Of a stretch of 61,916 bases of DNA, positions 1 through 8,001 are shown piece by piece (position 1 is the stretch's first letter; every line of letters starts with the position of its first letter). This DNA comes from TH1177 sp042138015. GTDB taxonomy: Archaea > Thermoproteota > Nitrososphaeria > Nitrososphaerales > Nitrososphaeraceae. The stretch lies in assembly GCA_042138015.1 (NCBI GenBank), contig JBHIVA010000007.1:1-61916 (forward strand), read 5' to 3'. A program made the translations under genes and the position numbers. The notes beneath the pieces were generated by a model. The model ran no database searches, was not told the origin of the DNA, and worked only from the letters and a program-made list of their open reading frames with translations.

Positions 1-159
1 ACTACAACATGCTGTTTCAAGATGAACTGGCCAGAGAGACCAAACTCTTCCCCAGTTTATTGCATACCCTAGGGGTTGATCAAGCGCATTAACTAGAACA
101 TCACTAACCTTACTAACTAACACATTGAAATTTGAAGGATTGATTAGTTCTTTTAACAC
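1..159 (-). CDS. nuoB: NADH-quinone oxidoreductase subunit B, N-terminal part
   Basis: The first 53 codons of a leftward gene that runs off the window edge. Translation from a GTG at 159 gives a short leader, then LDQPLGYAINWGRVWSLWP and a terminal ETACCS. That is the typical NuoB start leading into the Cys-Cys pair that helps hold the N2 iron-sulfur cluster. The subunit would sit in the peripheral arm of complex I and pass electrons towards quinone. A GGAGGT stretch lies about 15 bases before the start. It follows nuoA by 74 bases in the usual nuoA-nuoB order. The GTG was chosen because no upstream in-frame ATG precedes the conserved part. Thaumarchaeal complex I usually lacks the NADH-input module, so the electron donor is uncertain (family knowledge). 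Confidence 0.9.
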   Translation of the reverse strand, partial: MLKELINPSNFNVLVSKVSDVLVNALDQPLGYAINWGRVWSLWPVHLETACCS

Positions 160-233
160 CTAAGTTAGTTTACCTCCAGTATATAATATTAGTTCTTTGG
201 TATAATTAACATTTAGTGGAGGCAAAAATATTT

Positions 234-608
234 CTACCATATACCTTTTCTCCCAGATAGGTAAAGCGCATATCCCATAGCAGCAAACATAATTCCAAGA
301 AATCCGATCATAGGTAATGTTGCTTCCCTTGGAATGAATAATAAAGATGACCCCCAAGCATACAGAAAAATTGCCATAACATCAAAAACGACAAACATTA
401 GAATGTAGGCATAATATTGCATCATAAAATGAGAACGACCCTCGCCGGTAGGAACTTGGCCACATTCCATTGGAAGAAACTTTACAGGGTTGTATCTTTT
501 TCGTGGAGATAATAATCTGGATAAAACCAAAGAGGGTACCCCTGCTAATACCCCTATTCCTAATGCATATAGTATAGGAGTAAATTGCGATCCCAACTCC
601 CCAACCAA
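234..608 (-). CDS. nuoA: NADH-quinone oxidoreductase subunit A
   Basis: Small membrane subunit of complex I (124 aa, normal length). It has three hydrophobic segments, at about residues 8-30, 63-88 and 95-117. The conserved loop after the first helix carries the YNPVKFLPMECGQ-type motif with the invariant Glu-Cys-Gly, and the second helix contains FDVMAIFLYAW. The ATG at 608 lies about 27 bases downstream of a TATA-like box (634-641), which fits a leaderless transcript. Its order before nuoB is the standard one. The gene ahead of it, a geranylgeranyl-reductase-type flavoprotein, ends only 36 bases upstream, so partial read-through is possible. Confidence 0.95.
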   Translation of the reverse strand: MVGELGSQFTPILYALGIGVLAGVPSLVLSRLLSPRKRYNPVKFLPMECGQVPTGEGRSHFMMQYYAYILMFVVFDVMAIFLYAWGSSLLFIPREATLPMIGFLGIMFAAMGYALYLSGRKGIW

Positions 609-633
609 ATTAGTGTTGCTGGTTTAGATAAGG

Positions 634-641
634 TATAAATA
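634..641 (-). promoter_or_regulatory. TATA box for nuoA
   Basis: The sequence reads tataaata on the plus strand (tatttata on the gene strand) and is centred about 28 bases before the nuoA start. This is the usual archaeal TATA spacing for a leaderless mRNA. Inferred from position and sequence only. Confidence 0.5.
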
Positions 642-644
642 TCT

Positions 645-1844
645 TTATTTTTTTAGTATAAGACCGAATAATTGGCGTACAATTACTTTTGGATGGTTTA
701 TTGCTAAACGCATCAATTTTTTAGTAGTAAATTCTGCAGTAATAAAATCTAAGAATTCATCAATTGACATCTCTTTTAATATTTCTAATTCTTTATCCCA
801 TTCAACATCAGATAAATGCATCCATCTAGATTGAACTTTTAAAGCTGCCTGAATCTTATTACCGATAATTTTTCTCCATTCACTTTCATACTCGTTTATT
901 AAATCGCTATCTTTAGAAATTAATGATTCAGATCCTATCTTCCCCGCTAACCTCCCAAATTCAATTGCATGTCTTATACCCTCCAAAACTAGTGGATTGG
1001 ATTGACCCGCAGCATCTCCTACAATAATCAAGCCTTTAAAAACAGTTGATGTTCTAGTTCCTTGATTAGGAATAAATCCATAATGAAATTCAATCGGTTG
1101 AATAAATCCTAATTCATTTAAAGGTTTTAATTTATTTGCTATTAGTTGATTTAATAATCTAAGAGGATCCTCAGTTGATTCAGGTTTTCCTATTCCTACT
1201 CCTATTCTAACTCTATTAGGAGAAATTGGAAACATCCATGAATATCCCGCAGGAGAGTATTTGAGTCCAACCATGAGGCTCCAAGTATCTACTTCTAATT
1301 TTTCACAATAACATTCATATTCTGCTCCAACACCATAATGTACCCAATTAGAATAATAACCAAGTTGTCTTCCAATGACACTATTAAATCCACTAGCATC
1401 TATTACTAATTTACATTTGAATTCAGTTTTTTTTCCTTGAATATAGACATTTAAACCATTAATTGTTTTATTATCTTTAGAAGTTATTACATCTTTCACC
1501 GTTGTATTGATAAAAAGATCAGCTCCTTTACTTGCTGCAAGAGACGCTAAATATTGATATAGTCCTCTTACATCGAGAACGCATGATTTAGCTTCCCTTC
1601 CATAAATTTTAATATCATTATTAGGAGATACAAATCGATAATTTTTTATAGGATTATAAAATTTTTCTGGAATTTCAAGTTTCCTCATTGCATCGATCCA
1701 CGAAACTCCGCTTGTTCTAATATTATGAGCTATCGACTTGTCTTTTTCAAAGAGAACTACCTTCAATCCATTTCTTGATGCCGAATGTGCTGCTGAAAGA
1801 CCAGCTGGACCTCCACCAACGATAGCAATATCATAATCATTCAT
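645..1844 (-). CDS. Geranylgeranyl reductase family FAD-dependent oxidoreductase
   Basis: Flavoprotein of 399 aa. It begins with the Rossmann FAD motif IVGGGPAGLSAA (residues 8-19) and an acidic end of beta-2 (LFEKD). The second FAD contact, GDAAGQSNPLVLEGIRHA, is near residues 277-294. This order is typical of the geranylgeranyl reductase family, which saturates the isoprenoid chains of archaeal membrane lipids or menaquinone. The C-terminal 70 residues have no motif I recognise. Archaea often carry several paralogues, so the exact substrate (digeranylgeranylglycerophospholipid, quinone tail or other) cannot be read from sequence. It lies alone, upstream of nuoA; a quinone-tail role next to complex I would be an attractive but unsupported idea. 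Confidence 0.85.
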   Translation of the reverse strand: MNDYDIAIVGGGPAGLSAAHSASRNGLKVVLFEKDKSIAHNIRTSGVSWIDAMRKLEIPEKFYNPIKNYRFVSPNNDIKIYGREAKSCVLDVRGLYQYLASLAASKGADLFINTTVKDVITSKDNKTINGLNVYIQGKKTEFKCKLVIDASGFNSVIGRQLGYYSNWVHYGVGAEYECYCEKLEVDTWSLMVGLKYSPAGYSWMFPISPNRVRIGVGIGKPESTEDPLRLLNQLIANKLKPLNELGFIQPIEFHYGFIPNQGTRTSTVFKGLIIVGDAAGQSNPLVLEGIRHAIEFGRLAGKIGSESLISKDSDLINEYESEWRKIIGNKIQAALKVQSRWMHLSDVEWDKELEILKEMSIDEFLDFITAEFTTKKLMRLAINHPKVIVRQLFGLILKK

Positions 1845-1955
1845 ATCTCTTAATCTCTTTGGCCCTTTAGTTTTTATAATTATTATGAATATTCTTGGCT
1901 TTATTATATTGTTATCGAGTAAAGTTTTTTAAAATCAACCAAATCAATAATTAAA

Positions 1956-2438
1956 ATGACGAAAGCCGGAAATTTAACGGGGAATGGAGTGATTGAGGGA
2001 ACCTTAGCCCCAGATTTTGAGATAGCTGAATTAAGAAAAAAATTGTCGGATTTTCGTGGTAAAAATATTGTCATCTATTTTTATCCACGTGATTTTACTC
2101 CTGGATGTACACTAGAGGCTGAAGAGTTTAGTCTTGATTATCCAAAATATCAAGAAAAAAAAATAGAAATAATAGGAGTTAGTCCAGATGACGAGAAATC
2201 TCATAATAGATTCAAAAATAAGATGAATATACCTTTTATTTTAACTTCTGATACCCGTAATGAGATATCAAAATCATATGGAGTTTATGGGTTAAAAAAA
2301 TTTATGGATAAGGAATATTTTGGGGTAGAGAGGACTACTTTTTTATTAGATAAAAACGGAGTTATACTAAAAGTTTTTCACAAGGTTAAACCTAAAGGTC
2401 ATAGTAGAGACGTTTTGAAATATTTTTCAACTATATAA
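1956..2438 (+). CDS. bcp: Thiol peroxidase, Bcp/PrxQ-type peroxiredoxin
   Basis: Peroxiredoxin of 160 aa that reduces hydroperoxides with a thiol donor in the cytoplasm. The active-site stretch FYPRDFTPGCTLEAEEF is at residues 42-58, with the peroxidatic Cys51 and the conserved Pro-Thr-Cys surroundings. No second cysteine is visible, so it behaves as a 1-Cys type in sequence terms and would need an external thiol to resolve the sulfenic acid. A conserved GVERTTFLLDKNG segment is near 123-135. The start ATG at 1956 is preceded by an AT-rich stretch, and the gene diverges from the flavoprotein at 1844. Single-gene unit. Confidence 0.93.
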   Translation: MTKAGNLTGNGVIEGTLAPDFEIAELRKKLSDFRGKNIVIYFYPRDFTPGCTLEAEEFSLDYPKYQEKKIEIIGVSPDDEKSHNRFKNKMNIPFILTSDTRNEISKSYGVYGLKKFMDKEYFGVERTTFLLDKNGVILKVFHKVKPKGHSRDVLKYFSTI

Positions 2439-2477
2439 CTTCACAAGGGAAATCAAATTTCACCTTTGTAATTCCAC

Positions 2478-3026
2478 TTATAAATATAAATAATCCAACG
2501 CATGACTTATTTTCTTAATATCCAATTCAAAAAATTCAAAAAGAAATGGGTATTGATCCCTTGTACCTTCGCTATTTTCAAAACCCTGGTTTGAACGATA
2601 TGAAACCATCATGCCAGAAACGATATTTAATAAAATTGCAGATATGTTATTCCATTTTTCAATTAAATTAACTTGCGATAAGGACATGATTTTGGAAAAT
2701 TTCGAAAATGCTCCTATGATTAATATCCTCATTTTTTGTAACTCTCTTTTGTAAGGATTATTATCGGCAATTTGTGGTAAATTAATACATATAAGATTTT
2801 GATAATGATCCAGATTCTTGATTATACTGATTGATTTGCCTATAGATACGATCTCCTTTTTTTTAGTTTTTGCATGAAATCTTATTTCGTTTATAACTGC
2901 ATTGTCTTTTTCTACAAAAAATAAATCTGTATTGATTCCATCTTTAACAATTAATTTTTTACATTTTTTGAAATCATATATATTTAAATAATGATTGATG
3001 ATAGAGGAGGTTAAATCCGTTTTCAT
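2478..3026 (-). CDS. Conserved-looking protein of unknown function
   Basis: Protein of 182 aa that I do not recognise. The first half is basic and beta-rich in appearance (repeated KKK/VKDG/EIRFHAK). The middle, at about 95-140, is moderately hydrophobic (MRILIIGAFSKF, ISAILLNIVSGMMV), and the C-terminus is aromatic and acidic (PFLFEFFELDIKKISHALDYLYL region). There is no signal peptide, zinc motif or nucleotide-binding motif. It begins 6 bases after the stop of the ferritin-like gene at 3033-3479, so the two are almost certainly co-transcribed, suggesting a shared role. It could be an accessory or scaffold protein for the ferritin-like partner; this is speculation. Confidence 0.6.
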   Translation of the reverse strand: MKTDLTSSIINHYLNIYDFKKCKKLIVKDGINTDLFFVEKDNAVINEIRFHAKTKKKEIVSIGKSISIIKNLDHYQNLICINLPQIADNNPYKRELQKMRILIIGAFSKFSKIMSLSQVNLIEKWNNISAILLNIVSGMMVSYRSNQGFENSEGTRDQYPFLFEFFELDIKKISHALDYLYL

Positions 3027-3032
3027 GGGTAA

Positions 3033-3479
3033 TTATCCTTTTTTTGAGTACGCTTCTATTAATTGTCTAATATGTTTTAATATCTGGATATGATGTTCTT
3101 CGTCTACCACTACACTTTTTATTAGTTCCCTTATTTCGAGATCTTCTGAAAGATTGATACACTCTGATAAAATATTTTTTGACCTAACTTCTTCTTCAAT
3201 GGATTCATTAATTCCTTCTTTTGTGAGATGATTGCTCCCAGAAGATCCCTCTATTTTTGCCATTGCACGTGTAATGTATTGAATATGTTTGATTCCATCG
3301 TTTAACAGCGTGTTAAAATAATTTCTTATAAGGTTATTTTCAATGTCTTTAAGCAGTGAACTATAATGAATTATTTCGTGTTTTTCTGCATCGTGTTGTT
3401 TTTTGAGCAATTCATAGAGTTTCTGTTGTTTTTCAAAATCTTCTCGATTGTTTTTCAATATTCCATTTGTCCTACTCAT
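3033..3479 (-). CDS. Ferritin-like four-helix protein
   Basis: An all-helical 148-aa protein. Four predicted helices each carry Glu/His pairs in positions expected of a ferritin-like or rubrerythrin-like di-metal site: HDAEKHEIIHY (29-39), DGIKHIQYI (61-69), SIEEEVRSKN (93-102) and VVDEEHHIQIL (123-133). The last resembles the second ExxH motif. It lacks the rubredoxin tail of true rubrerythrins. The likely role is iron binding or oxidant handling in the cytoplasm, inferred from the motif pattern only. It is the first gene of a two-gene leftward unit with the unknown 182-aa protein. The start ATG at 3479 is 34 bases from the divergent ATG of a small zinc-protein ORF. Confidence 0.6.
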   Translation of the reverse strand: MSRTNGILKNNREDFEKQQKLYELLKKQHDAEKHEIIHYSSLLKDIENNLIRNYFNTLLNDGIKHIQYITRAMAKIEGSSGSNHLTKEGINESIEEEVRSKNILSECINLSEDLEIRELIKSVVVDEEHHIQILKHIRQLIEAYSKKG

Positions 3480-3513
3480 AAATAAAAAAGTGCTGGTTTT
3501 GCTTTCTTACTAA

Positions 3514-3684
3514 ATGCTAGAAAAATATTATAACCAGCTATCAAGTATTCTTTTTGTGTCGGTCAATGATTTTATTTGTAATTGTCACTGTCATCAGAAA
3601 TATGGTGATAAATCTTTCTGTAGAAGATGTATAGAAAAGCATAAAGGTTCACCATATTACAATATAATGAAAAAATTCGATTAA
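3514..3684 (+). CDS. Small Cys/His-rich (zinc-binding-like) protein
   Basis: A 56-aa ORF from ATG 3514 to TAA 3682-3684. The first 21 residues are ordinary, then come CNCHCHQKYGDKSFCRRC and EKHKG: five cysteines and four histidines in about 25 residues, with CxCxC and CxxC spacings. Such clustering is very unlikely by chance in AT-rich DNA and suggests a single small zinc site. No known family is assigned. It diverges from the ferritin-like gene 34 bases away and ends 8 bases before the 3' end of the convergent tRNA-Leu. No clear ribosome-binding site is seen. Later in-frame GTG starts are also possible. It could regulate or chaperone metal, which is only a guess. Confidence 0.5.
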   Translation: MLEKYYNQLSSILFVSVNDFICNCHCHQKYGDKSFCRRCIEKHKGSPYYNIMKKFD

Positions 3685-3692
3685 TATTTCAA

Positions 3693-3777
3693 TGCGGGAG
3701 ATGGGATTTGAACCCACGAACCCCTAAGGGATAAGAGCCTCAGTCTTACGCCTTTGACCAGGCTGGGCGACCCCCGC
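3693..3777 (-). tRNA. tRNA-Leu(GAG)
   Basis: An 85-base class II tRNA. Acceptor GCGGGGG pairs with CTCCCGC and the discriminator is A. The D-arm contains AGCCTGGTCAAAGGC. Anticodon stem TAAGA/TCTTA encloses the loop CTGAGGC (anticodon GAG, reading CUU/CUC). A long variable arm (CCC...GGG) follows, then the T-arm GTGGG TTCAAAT CCCAT. No intron and no encoded CCA. It is convergent with the short ORF at 3514-3684. Confidence 0.97.
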
Positions 3778-3846
3778 ATGGAAACAAGGTTCAGAAACAG
3801 CTAATTTGAAGATTACCTTTAATAAAACTATAATTGATTATAATAG

Positions 3847-3857
3847 TTTTTATATAA
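3847..3857 (+). promoter_or_regulatory. TATA box for the rpoN-eno-rpsB block
   Basis: The sequence ttttatataat is centred about 25 bases upstream of the GTG start of rpoN, which implies a leaderless transcript. It is the best candidate promoter for the long rightward block that follows. Confidence 0.55.
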
Positions 3858-3876
3858 TTTCATTTTTCATTAATTT

Positions 3877-4110
3877 GTGTTAATTCCTGTTAGATGCTTT
3901 ACGTGCGGAACATTAATTGCGGATAAATATGCTGAGTATAAAGAACGCGTTAAGGCTGGAGAAGAAGAGTCAAATGTACTTGATTCATTAGGTGTTAAAA
4001 GATATTGTTGTAGAAGAATGCTTATTTCTAGTGTTGAAACAATTTATCAAGTAATTCCCTACTACGAGGTGTTGAGAAGAAGATTAACAGAGATGCAAGC
4101 AGATAGCTAA
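3877..4110 (+). CDS. rpoN: DNA-directed RNA polymerase subunit N
   Basis: Zinc-binding assembly subunit Rpo10/RPB10 of archaeal RNA polymerase, 77 aa. The diagnostic motif is complete: IPVRCFTCG near the N-terminus (CxxC at residues 7-10) and KRYCCRRM at 42-49, which together hold one zinc ion. The GTG start was chosen because the conserved VLIPVRCF reads directly from it and a TATA box sits 25 bases upstream. It is followed by eno after 13 bases and then rpsB; this rpoN-eno-rpsB order, leading into mevalonate-pathway genes, is common in archaea. Confidence 0.97.
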   Translation: MLIPVRCFTCGTLIADKYAEYKERVKAGEEESNVLDSLGVKRYCCRRMLISSVETIYQVIPYYEVLRRRLTEMQADS

Positions 4111-4123
4111 AAATAGAAGAGAT

Positions 4124-5371
4124 ATGCCAATTATAACAAGTATAAAAGGACGAATTATCTTCAATAGTAGAGGAGATAAAGGAATTGAAGTGGACGTTAT
4201 TTCGGATGATAAATTTTTAGGACGAGCATGTTCTCCTTCAGGAGCTAGTGTTGGGAGGAACGAAGTGATAAATTTTAAGGAAAATCGAGCAGAAAAATCA
4301 TTAGAAGAATTTAATAAAAATATATCTAAGTTTATTGGAATTGATTCGCATGATCCTAAATCTGTTAATGAAGTATTAAGAATTATCGATAATTCTGATA
4401 ATTATCGTAATCTAGGAGGTTCTGTTGCATATGCTGTCAGTGTAGCATCATTAGATTCTGCATCTAAAGCATTAGACGTTCCTTTATTTCAACTACTGAA
4501 TAATTCACGTGAATATAAGTTCCCTTTCCCACTAGGAAATGCCATAGGGGGAGGTTCTCATGCAGGACCGGGTACACCAGATATTCAAGAATTTTTAATT
4601 TGTCCTTTAGGAGCAAAGTCTATTTTGGATGCTATAGAAATGAATTTTTCCGTCCATAGAGAAATCAGAAATATCTTAGAATCCATTGACAATAAATTTA
4701 CATACGGACGAGGTGATGAAGGGGCTTGGGCACCTAACATAAATAATGACGCAGCAATAGAGATTTTAGAGAAATCTATCCAAAACTGCGGGTATACTGT
4801 AAGTAAAGAAATAGCCATAGGAATAGATTTTGCGAGTTCTTCGTTCTGGAATGAATCAAAAAAAAAATATCATTATGAAAGACAAGGTCTTAGTAGATCT
4901 GGAGAAGAACAAATTGAATTTGTAAATTCGCTTATAAATACATATAAAATTATATACGCTGAGGATCCTGTTCATGAAGAAGATTTTGAAGGAATGAGCA
5001 TTATTACATCTCGCAATCCTAGTTGCATTGTAACAGGAGATGATATGTTAGTGACCAATAAAAATAGAGTAAGACAATCTGAAAAATTTAGGTCGTGCAC
5101 AGGAGCTATTTTAAAAATAAATCAAGCAGGAAGCGTTTTTGATGCATTAAATTTCGCTAATGAGTGTAATAATAATAATATAAAAATTATTACTTCTCAT
5201 AGATCAGGTGAAACTATCGATTCTCATATCTCCGATATCGCGATCGCAACTGGTTCTAAGATGTTGAAATCAGGTATAGTTGGAGGTGAAAGAATAGCAA
5301 AATTAAATCAATTAATCAGATTAAACGAGTATGATTTAATAAAAGGTATGGTGGATGTTTTCACATCTTGA
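4124..5371 (+). CDS. eno: Enolase
   Basis: Converts 2-phosphoglycerate to phosphoenolpyruvate with Mg2+, 415 aa. Recognisable parts are NSRGDKGIEVDV at the N-terminus, GGGSHAGPGTPDIQEFL near 141-158 and GRGDEGAWAPN near 194-204, which contains the catalytic acid region. EDPVHEEDFEGM and GDDMLVTN supply metal ligands, ILKINQAGSV carries the catalytic Lys, and SHRSGET binds substrate. All catalytic positions I can place are intact. It lies between rpoN and rpsB in a tight unit. It would serve gluconeogenesis in an autotroph (with the GAPDH at 46969). Confidence 0.96.
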   Translation: MPIITSIKGRIIFNSRGDKGIEVDVISDDKFLGRACSPSGASVGRNEVINFKENRAEKSLEEFNKNISKFIGIDSHDPKSVNEVLRIIDNSDNYRNLGGSVAYAVSVASLDSASKALDVPLFQLLNNSREYKFPFPLGNAIGGGSHAGPGTPDIQEFLICPLGAKSILDAIEMNFSVHREIRNILESIDNKFTYGRGDEGAWAPNINNDAAIEILEKSIQNCGYTVSKEIAIGIDFASSSFWNESKKKYHYERQGLSRSGEEQIEFVNSLINTYKIIYAEDPVHEEDFEGMSIITSRNPSCIVTGDDMLVTNKNRVRQSEKFRSCTGAILKINQAGSVFDALNFANECNNNNIKIITSHRSGETIDSHISDIAIATGSKMLKSGIVGGERIAKLNQLIRLNEYDLIKGMVDVFTS

Positions 5372-5372
5372 C

Positions 5373-6149
5373 ATGAATGATAATATAGAATTAGAGAATA
5401 GTGAAAGTAATATCAACGATTCTGATATGGAATCAAGTGATAAAAAGTTGGAATCTGATATTCCTGCAGAAAAAGAAATAGAAAAAGAATCGGATGATCC
5501 ATCCACTATAGAACAGACAAATAATGTGGAGGATTCATTTTCCGAAAGTGAAAATTTAGAAAAAATGATCTTGTCTACAGGGATAAGAGTAGGTACTCCT
5601 GTTAAAACTAAATCAATGGCTCCTTATATAATAAGGGCGAATCCAGAAGGACTTTATATTTTGGATATTAGTAAAACATTACAAAGAATAGATATAGCGG
5701 CGAAATTTATCGGAAGAACAGATATTTCAAAAGTGGCGGTTACATCAGCAAGAGAATATGGGAAAAAACCTATTGAAAAATTCTGCGAAGCAACTGGCGC
5801 CATATCAATACTGGGTCGATTTATGCCAGGAACTTTTACTAATCCCTCATTACCCAAATACCTTGAACCGGATATTGTAATTGTTACTGATCCACAAGCT
5901 GATCATCAAGCTGTGATAGAGGCTACGAGAGCTGGTGTTCCTGTTATCGCTGTTTCAAATAGTGATAACGTCATTTCAAATGTAGATTTAGTCATTCCCG
6001 CAAATAATCGTGGTAGAAAAGCACTAGCAACTGTTTATTGGTTACTAGCGAGAGAAGTCATGAAGAAACAAGGGAAGATAAAATCAGACAAGGAAATGAA
6101 GACAAGTATAGATGATTTCGAGACAAAATTAGTAGAAGAAATGATTTGA
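5373..6149 (+). CDS. rpsB: Ribosomal protein uS2 with acidic N-terminal extension
   Basis: Small-subunit ribosomal protein S2. The conserved part begins near residue 60 (MILSTGIRVGTPVKTKSMAPYI) and continues through ILDISKTLQRID, the GRFMPGTFTNPS motif and a DPQADHQAVIEA segment typical of archaeal S2. It is preceded by about 60 low-complexity residues rich in Asp, Glu, Ser and Asn. ATG 5373 was chosen because it lies one base after the eno stop. An in-frame ATG at 5355 inside eno would add six residues. The last bases overlap the TTG start of the Memo gene by 4. The acidic extension is unusual for a protein that contacts RNA. Confidence 0.94.
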   Translation: MNDNIELENSESNINDSDMESSDKKLESDIPAEKEIEKESDDPSTIEQTNNVEDSFSESENLEKMILSTGIRVGTPVKTKSMAPYIIRANPEGLYILDISKTLQRIDIAAKFIGRTDISKVAVTSAREYGKKPIEKFCEATGAISILGRFMPGTFTNPSLPKYLEPDIVIVTDPQADHQAVIEATRAGVPVIAVSNSDNVISNVDLVIPANNRGRKALATVYWLLAREVMKKQGKIKSDKEMKTSIDDFETKLVEEMI

Positions 6150-6991
6150 GAAATCTCAGATATCCTAATTTTGCAGGGATATTTTATCCTTCCAAAAAAG
6201 AGGAACTGTTAGATTCATTAACTCATTGTTTTAATTATAGTGATTTTGGGCCCAAAGATAAAATTAAAAAATCTATCAGGAAAAGGATATATGGACTAAT
6301 AGTACCACATGCGGCATACGTGTTTTCTGGTGCCATCGCAGCACATGCATATTACGAAATATCAGATGTTAATGCAGATACATTCATTCTAATTGGTCCA
6401 GACCATAATGGAATAGGAAGTAAAGTTTCGATGATCGTAGAAGGGTCATGGAAAACCCCTCTTGGAATAGTAGAGATAAACAATACAATTTCCGAAAAAA
6501 TTATGAATGCTTCATCCAATATAAGCATCGATGTTAACGCGCATAATTATGAACATTCGTTAGAAGTCCAAATTCCTTTTCTTCAACACATTAAACAAGA
6601 TAATTTCACCATAGTTCCTATTTTGTTGAAAGATCAGGACAGCGATACAGCTATCGAACTTGGAAAATCTGTCTCCGAAGCAACAAGAAATACAAGCTCT
6701 TTAATTATTGCAACTTCTGATTTAACTCACTATGAAACGTATGAACAGGCGTATAATAAAGATCTTGAACTAATAAAAAAAATCGAGAGACTAGATATAG
6801 AATCTTTTTATCGCAATATTAGAGAATTGAATGTTTCACTTTGTGGCCAAGGGCCAATAGCTGCACTTATAAAAGCAGTTAAATTACAGGGAGCTAAAAA
6901 TGGAATTTTATTAAAGTACTCTACAAGCGGCGATACTGAGTGTGATTATAAAAATACCGTGGTAGGTTATTCGTCTATAGCAATGATATGA
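6146..6991 (+). CDS. MEMO1 family protein (AmmeMemoRadiSam system protein B)
   Basis: A 281-aa Memo-fold protein, related to extradiol dioxygenases. It starts with RNLRYPNFAGIFYP and shows the family hallmarks VPHAAYVFSGAIAAHAY (near 52-68), FILIGPDHNG, the EHSLEVQIPFLQ segment and SDLTHYE. The conserved His residues of the metal-like pocket are present (His in VPHA, GPDH and DLTHY). The cellular role in archaea is unknown; it is regularly found in this position between rpsB and mevalonate kinase, as here. Its TTG start overlaps the rpsB stop by 4 bases, and the stop overlaps the mvk ATG, indicating translational coupling. Confidence 0.92.
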   Translation: MRNLRYPNFAGIFYPSKKEELLDSLTHCFNYSDFGPKDKIKKSIRKRIYGLIVPHAAYVFSGAIAAHAYYEISDVNADTFILIGPDHNGIGSKVSMIVEGSWKTPLGIVEINNTISEKIMNASSNISIDVNAHNYEHSLEVQIPFLQHIKQDNFTIVPILLKDQDSDTAIELGKSVSEATRNTSSLIIATSDLTHYETYEQAYNKDLELIKKIERLDIESFYRNIRELNVSLCGQGPIAALIKAVKLQGAKNGILLKYSTSGDTECDYKNTVVGYSSIAMI

Positions 6992-7968
6992 ATTTACCTA
7001 ATGAACAGATTTCATATGCTTCTGCCCCAGCTAAAATTATTCTGTTTGGAGAACATTTTGTTGTTTATGAAAAACCAGCAATACTTGCTTCAATAGATAA
7101 AAGGATACATATTATTGTAATAAAAAATGACAATAAAAAAATATTAACAATTAACGATAAAATATTTGGAAAAAAATCCTATTCAATTTCCGATTTTAAG
7201 AAGTTGCAAGAAAAATTTCCAAATGATGTATATTTTCCTATTCTGTATACAATTAAAAAAAATTTTGAATGGAAATTCGACAATGGTCTAGAATTTAAAG
7301 TAAATTCGAGTATTCCATACGGTGTTGGTTTAGGTTCATCCGCAGCGATAAGTGTAGCTACTGCTGCTTCGTTATCGAATATTTTCAAAACAATGACAAG
7401 GGAAAAAATATTAGAATTAGCTATAGAGACTGAAAAACTAGTACATAGTAACTCGTCCGGTGCGGATTGCATAGTTGCTACTTATGGTGGTCTACTATTT
7501 TACCAAAAAAATACTAGTTTTAAGAAATTAAAATTGAGGGAAAAATTATCTTTTGTGCTGGTTCTCACAGGAATTAGACATTCTACAGGTAGTCTTGTAA
7601 AATTTGTTAAAAATTATAGATCTAGTAATACTAATGATTTCCATAAACTAGCAAATATTTCTGAAAATATTACTAAAAGGGCAGTACGAGCTCTCGAGGA
7701 AGGGAATAATATTCTGTTAGGTCAATTAATGAACGAGAACCAAATATTACTAGAAAAAATAGGGGTTTCAAATAAGATAATAGGCAAGATTATAAAATTG
7801 TGTGATAAATATGAGGCTCTTGGATCTAAGATAACTGGTGCAGGAGGAGGAGGATGTGTTTTAGTATTAGTAGAAGAAGAAACCAAAGAGAACTTCATGT
7901 GTAGTATAAGAAAAGAAGGATTTCAATGCATTCCAGTTTCATTAGAAACAGAAGGTGTAATATATTAA
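6988..7968 (+). CDS. mvk: Mevalonate kinase
   Basis: GHMP-family kinase of 326 aa that phosphorylates mevalonate, the first ATP-dependent step of the archaeal mevalonate pathway. Motif 1 is SAPAKIILFGEHFVVYEKPA (residues 11-30), with the Lys and Glu-His typical of mevalonate kinases. Motif 2 is PYGVGLGSSAAISVA, the phosphate-binding loop, near 110-124, and motif 3 is GSKITGAGGGGCVL near 278-291. Its ATG overlaps the Memo stop. Downstream, 33 bases on, lies isopentenyl phosphate kinase, so the two kinases flank the missing decarboxylation/dehydration steps. Confidence 0.95.
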   Translation: MNLPNEQISYASAPAKIILFGEHFVVYEKPAILASIDKRIHIIVIKNDNKKILTINDKIFGKKSYSISDFKKLQEKFPNDVYFPILYTIKKNFEWKFDNGLEFKVNSSIPYGVGLGSSAAISVATAASLSNIFKTMTREKILELAIETEKLVHSNSSGADCIVATYGGLLFYQKNTSFKKLKLREKLSFVLVLTGIRHSTGSLVKFVKNYRSSNTNDFHKLANISENITKRAVRALEEGNNILLGQLMNENQILLEKIGVSNKIIGKIIKLCDKYEALGSKITGAGGGGCVLVLVEEETKENFMCSIRKEGFQCIPVSLETEGVIY

Positions 7969-8001
7969 AATTTAAATGAAAGATATTTTACTGCTTTTTA
8001 A

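Noticed and set aside
4585..4818. Antisense ORF of 77 codons inside enolase
   Set aside because: Lies wholly within a gene with intact catalytic motifs; composition is that of a reversed coding strand.
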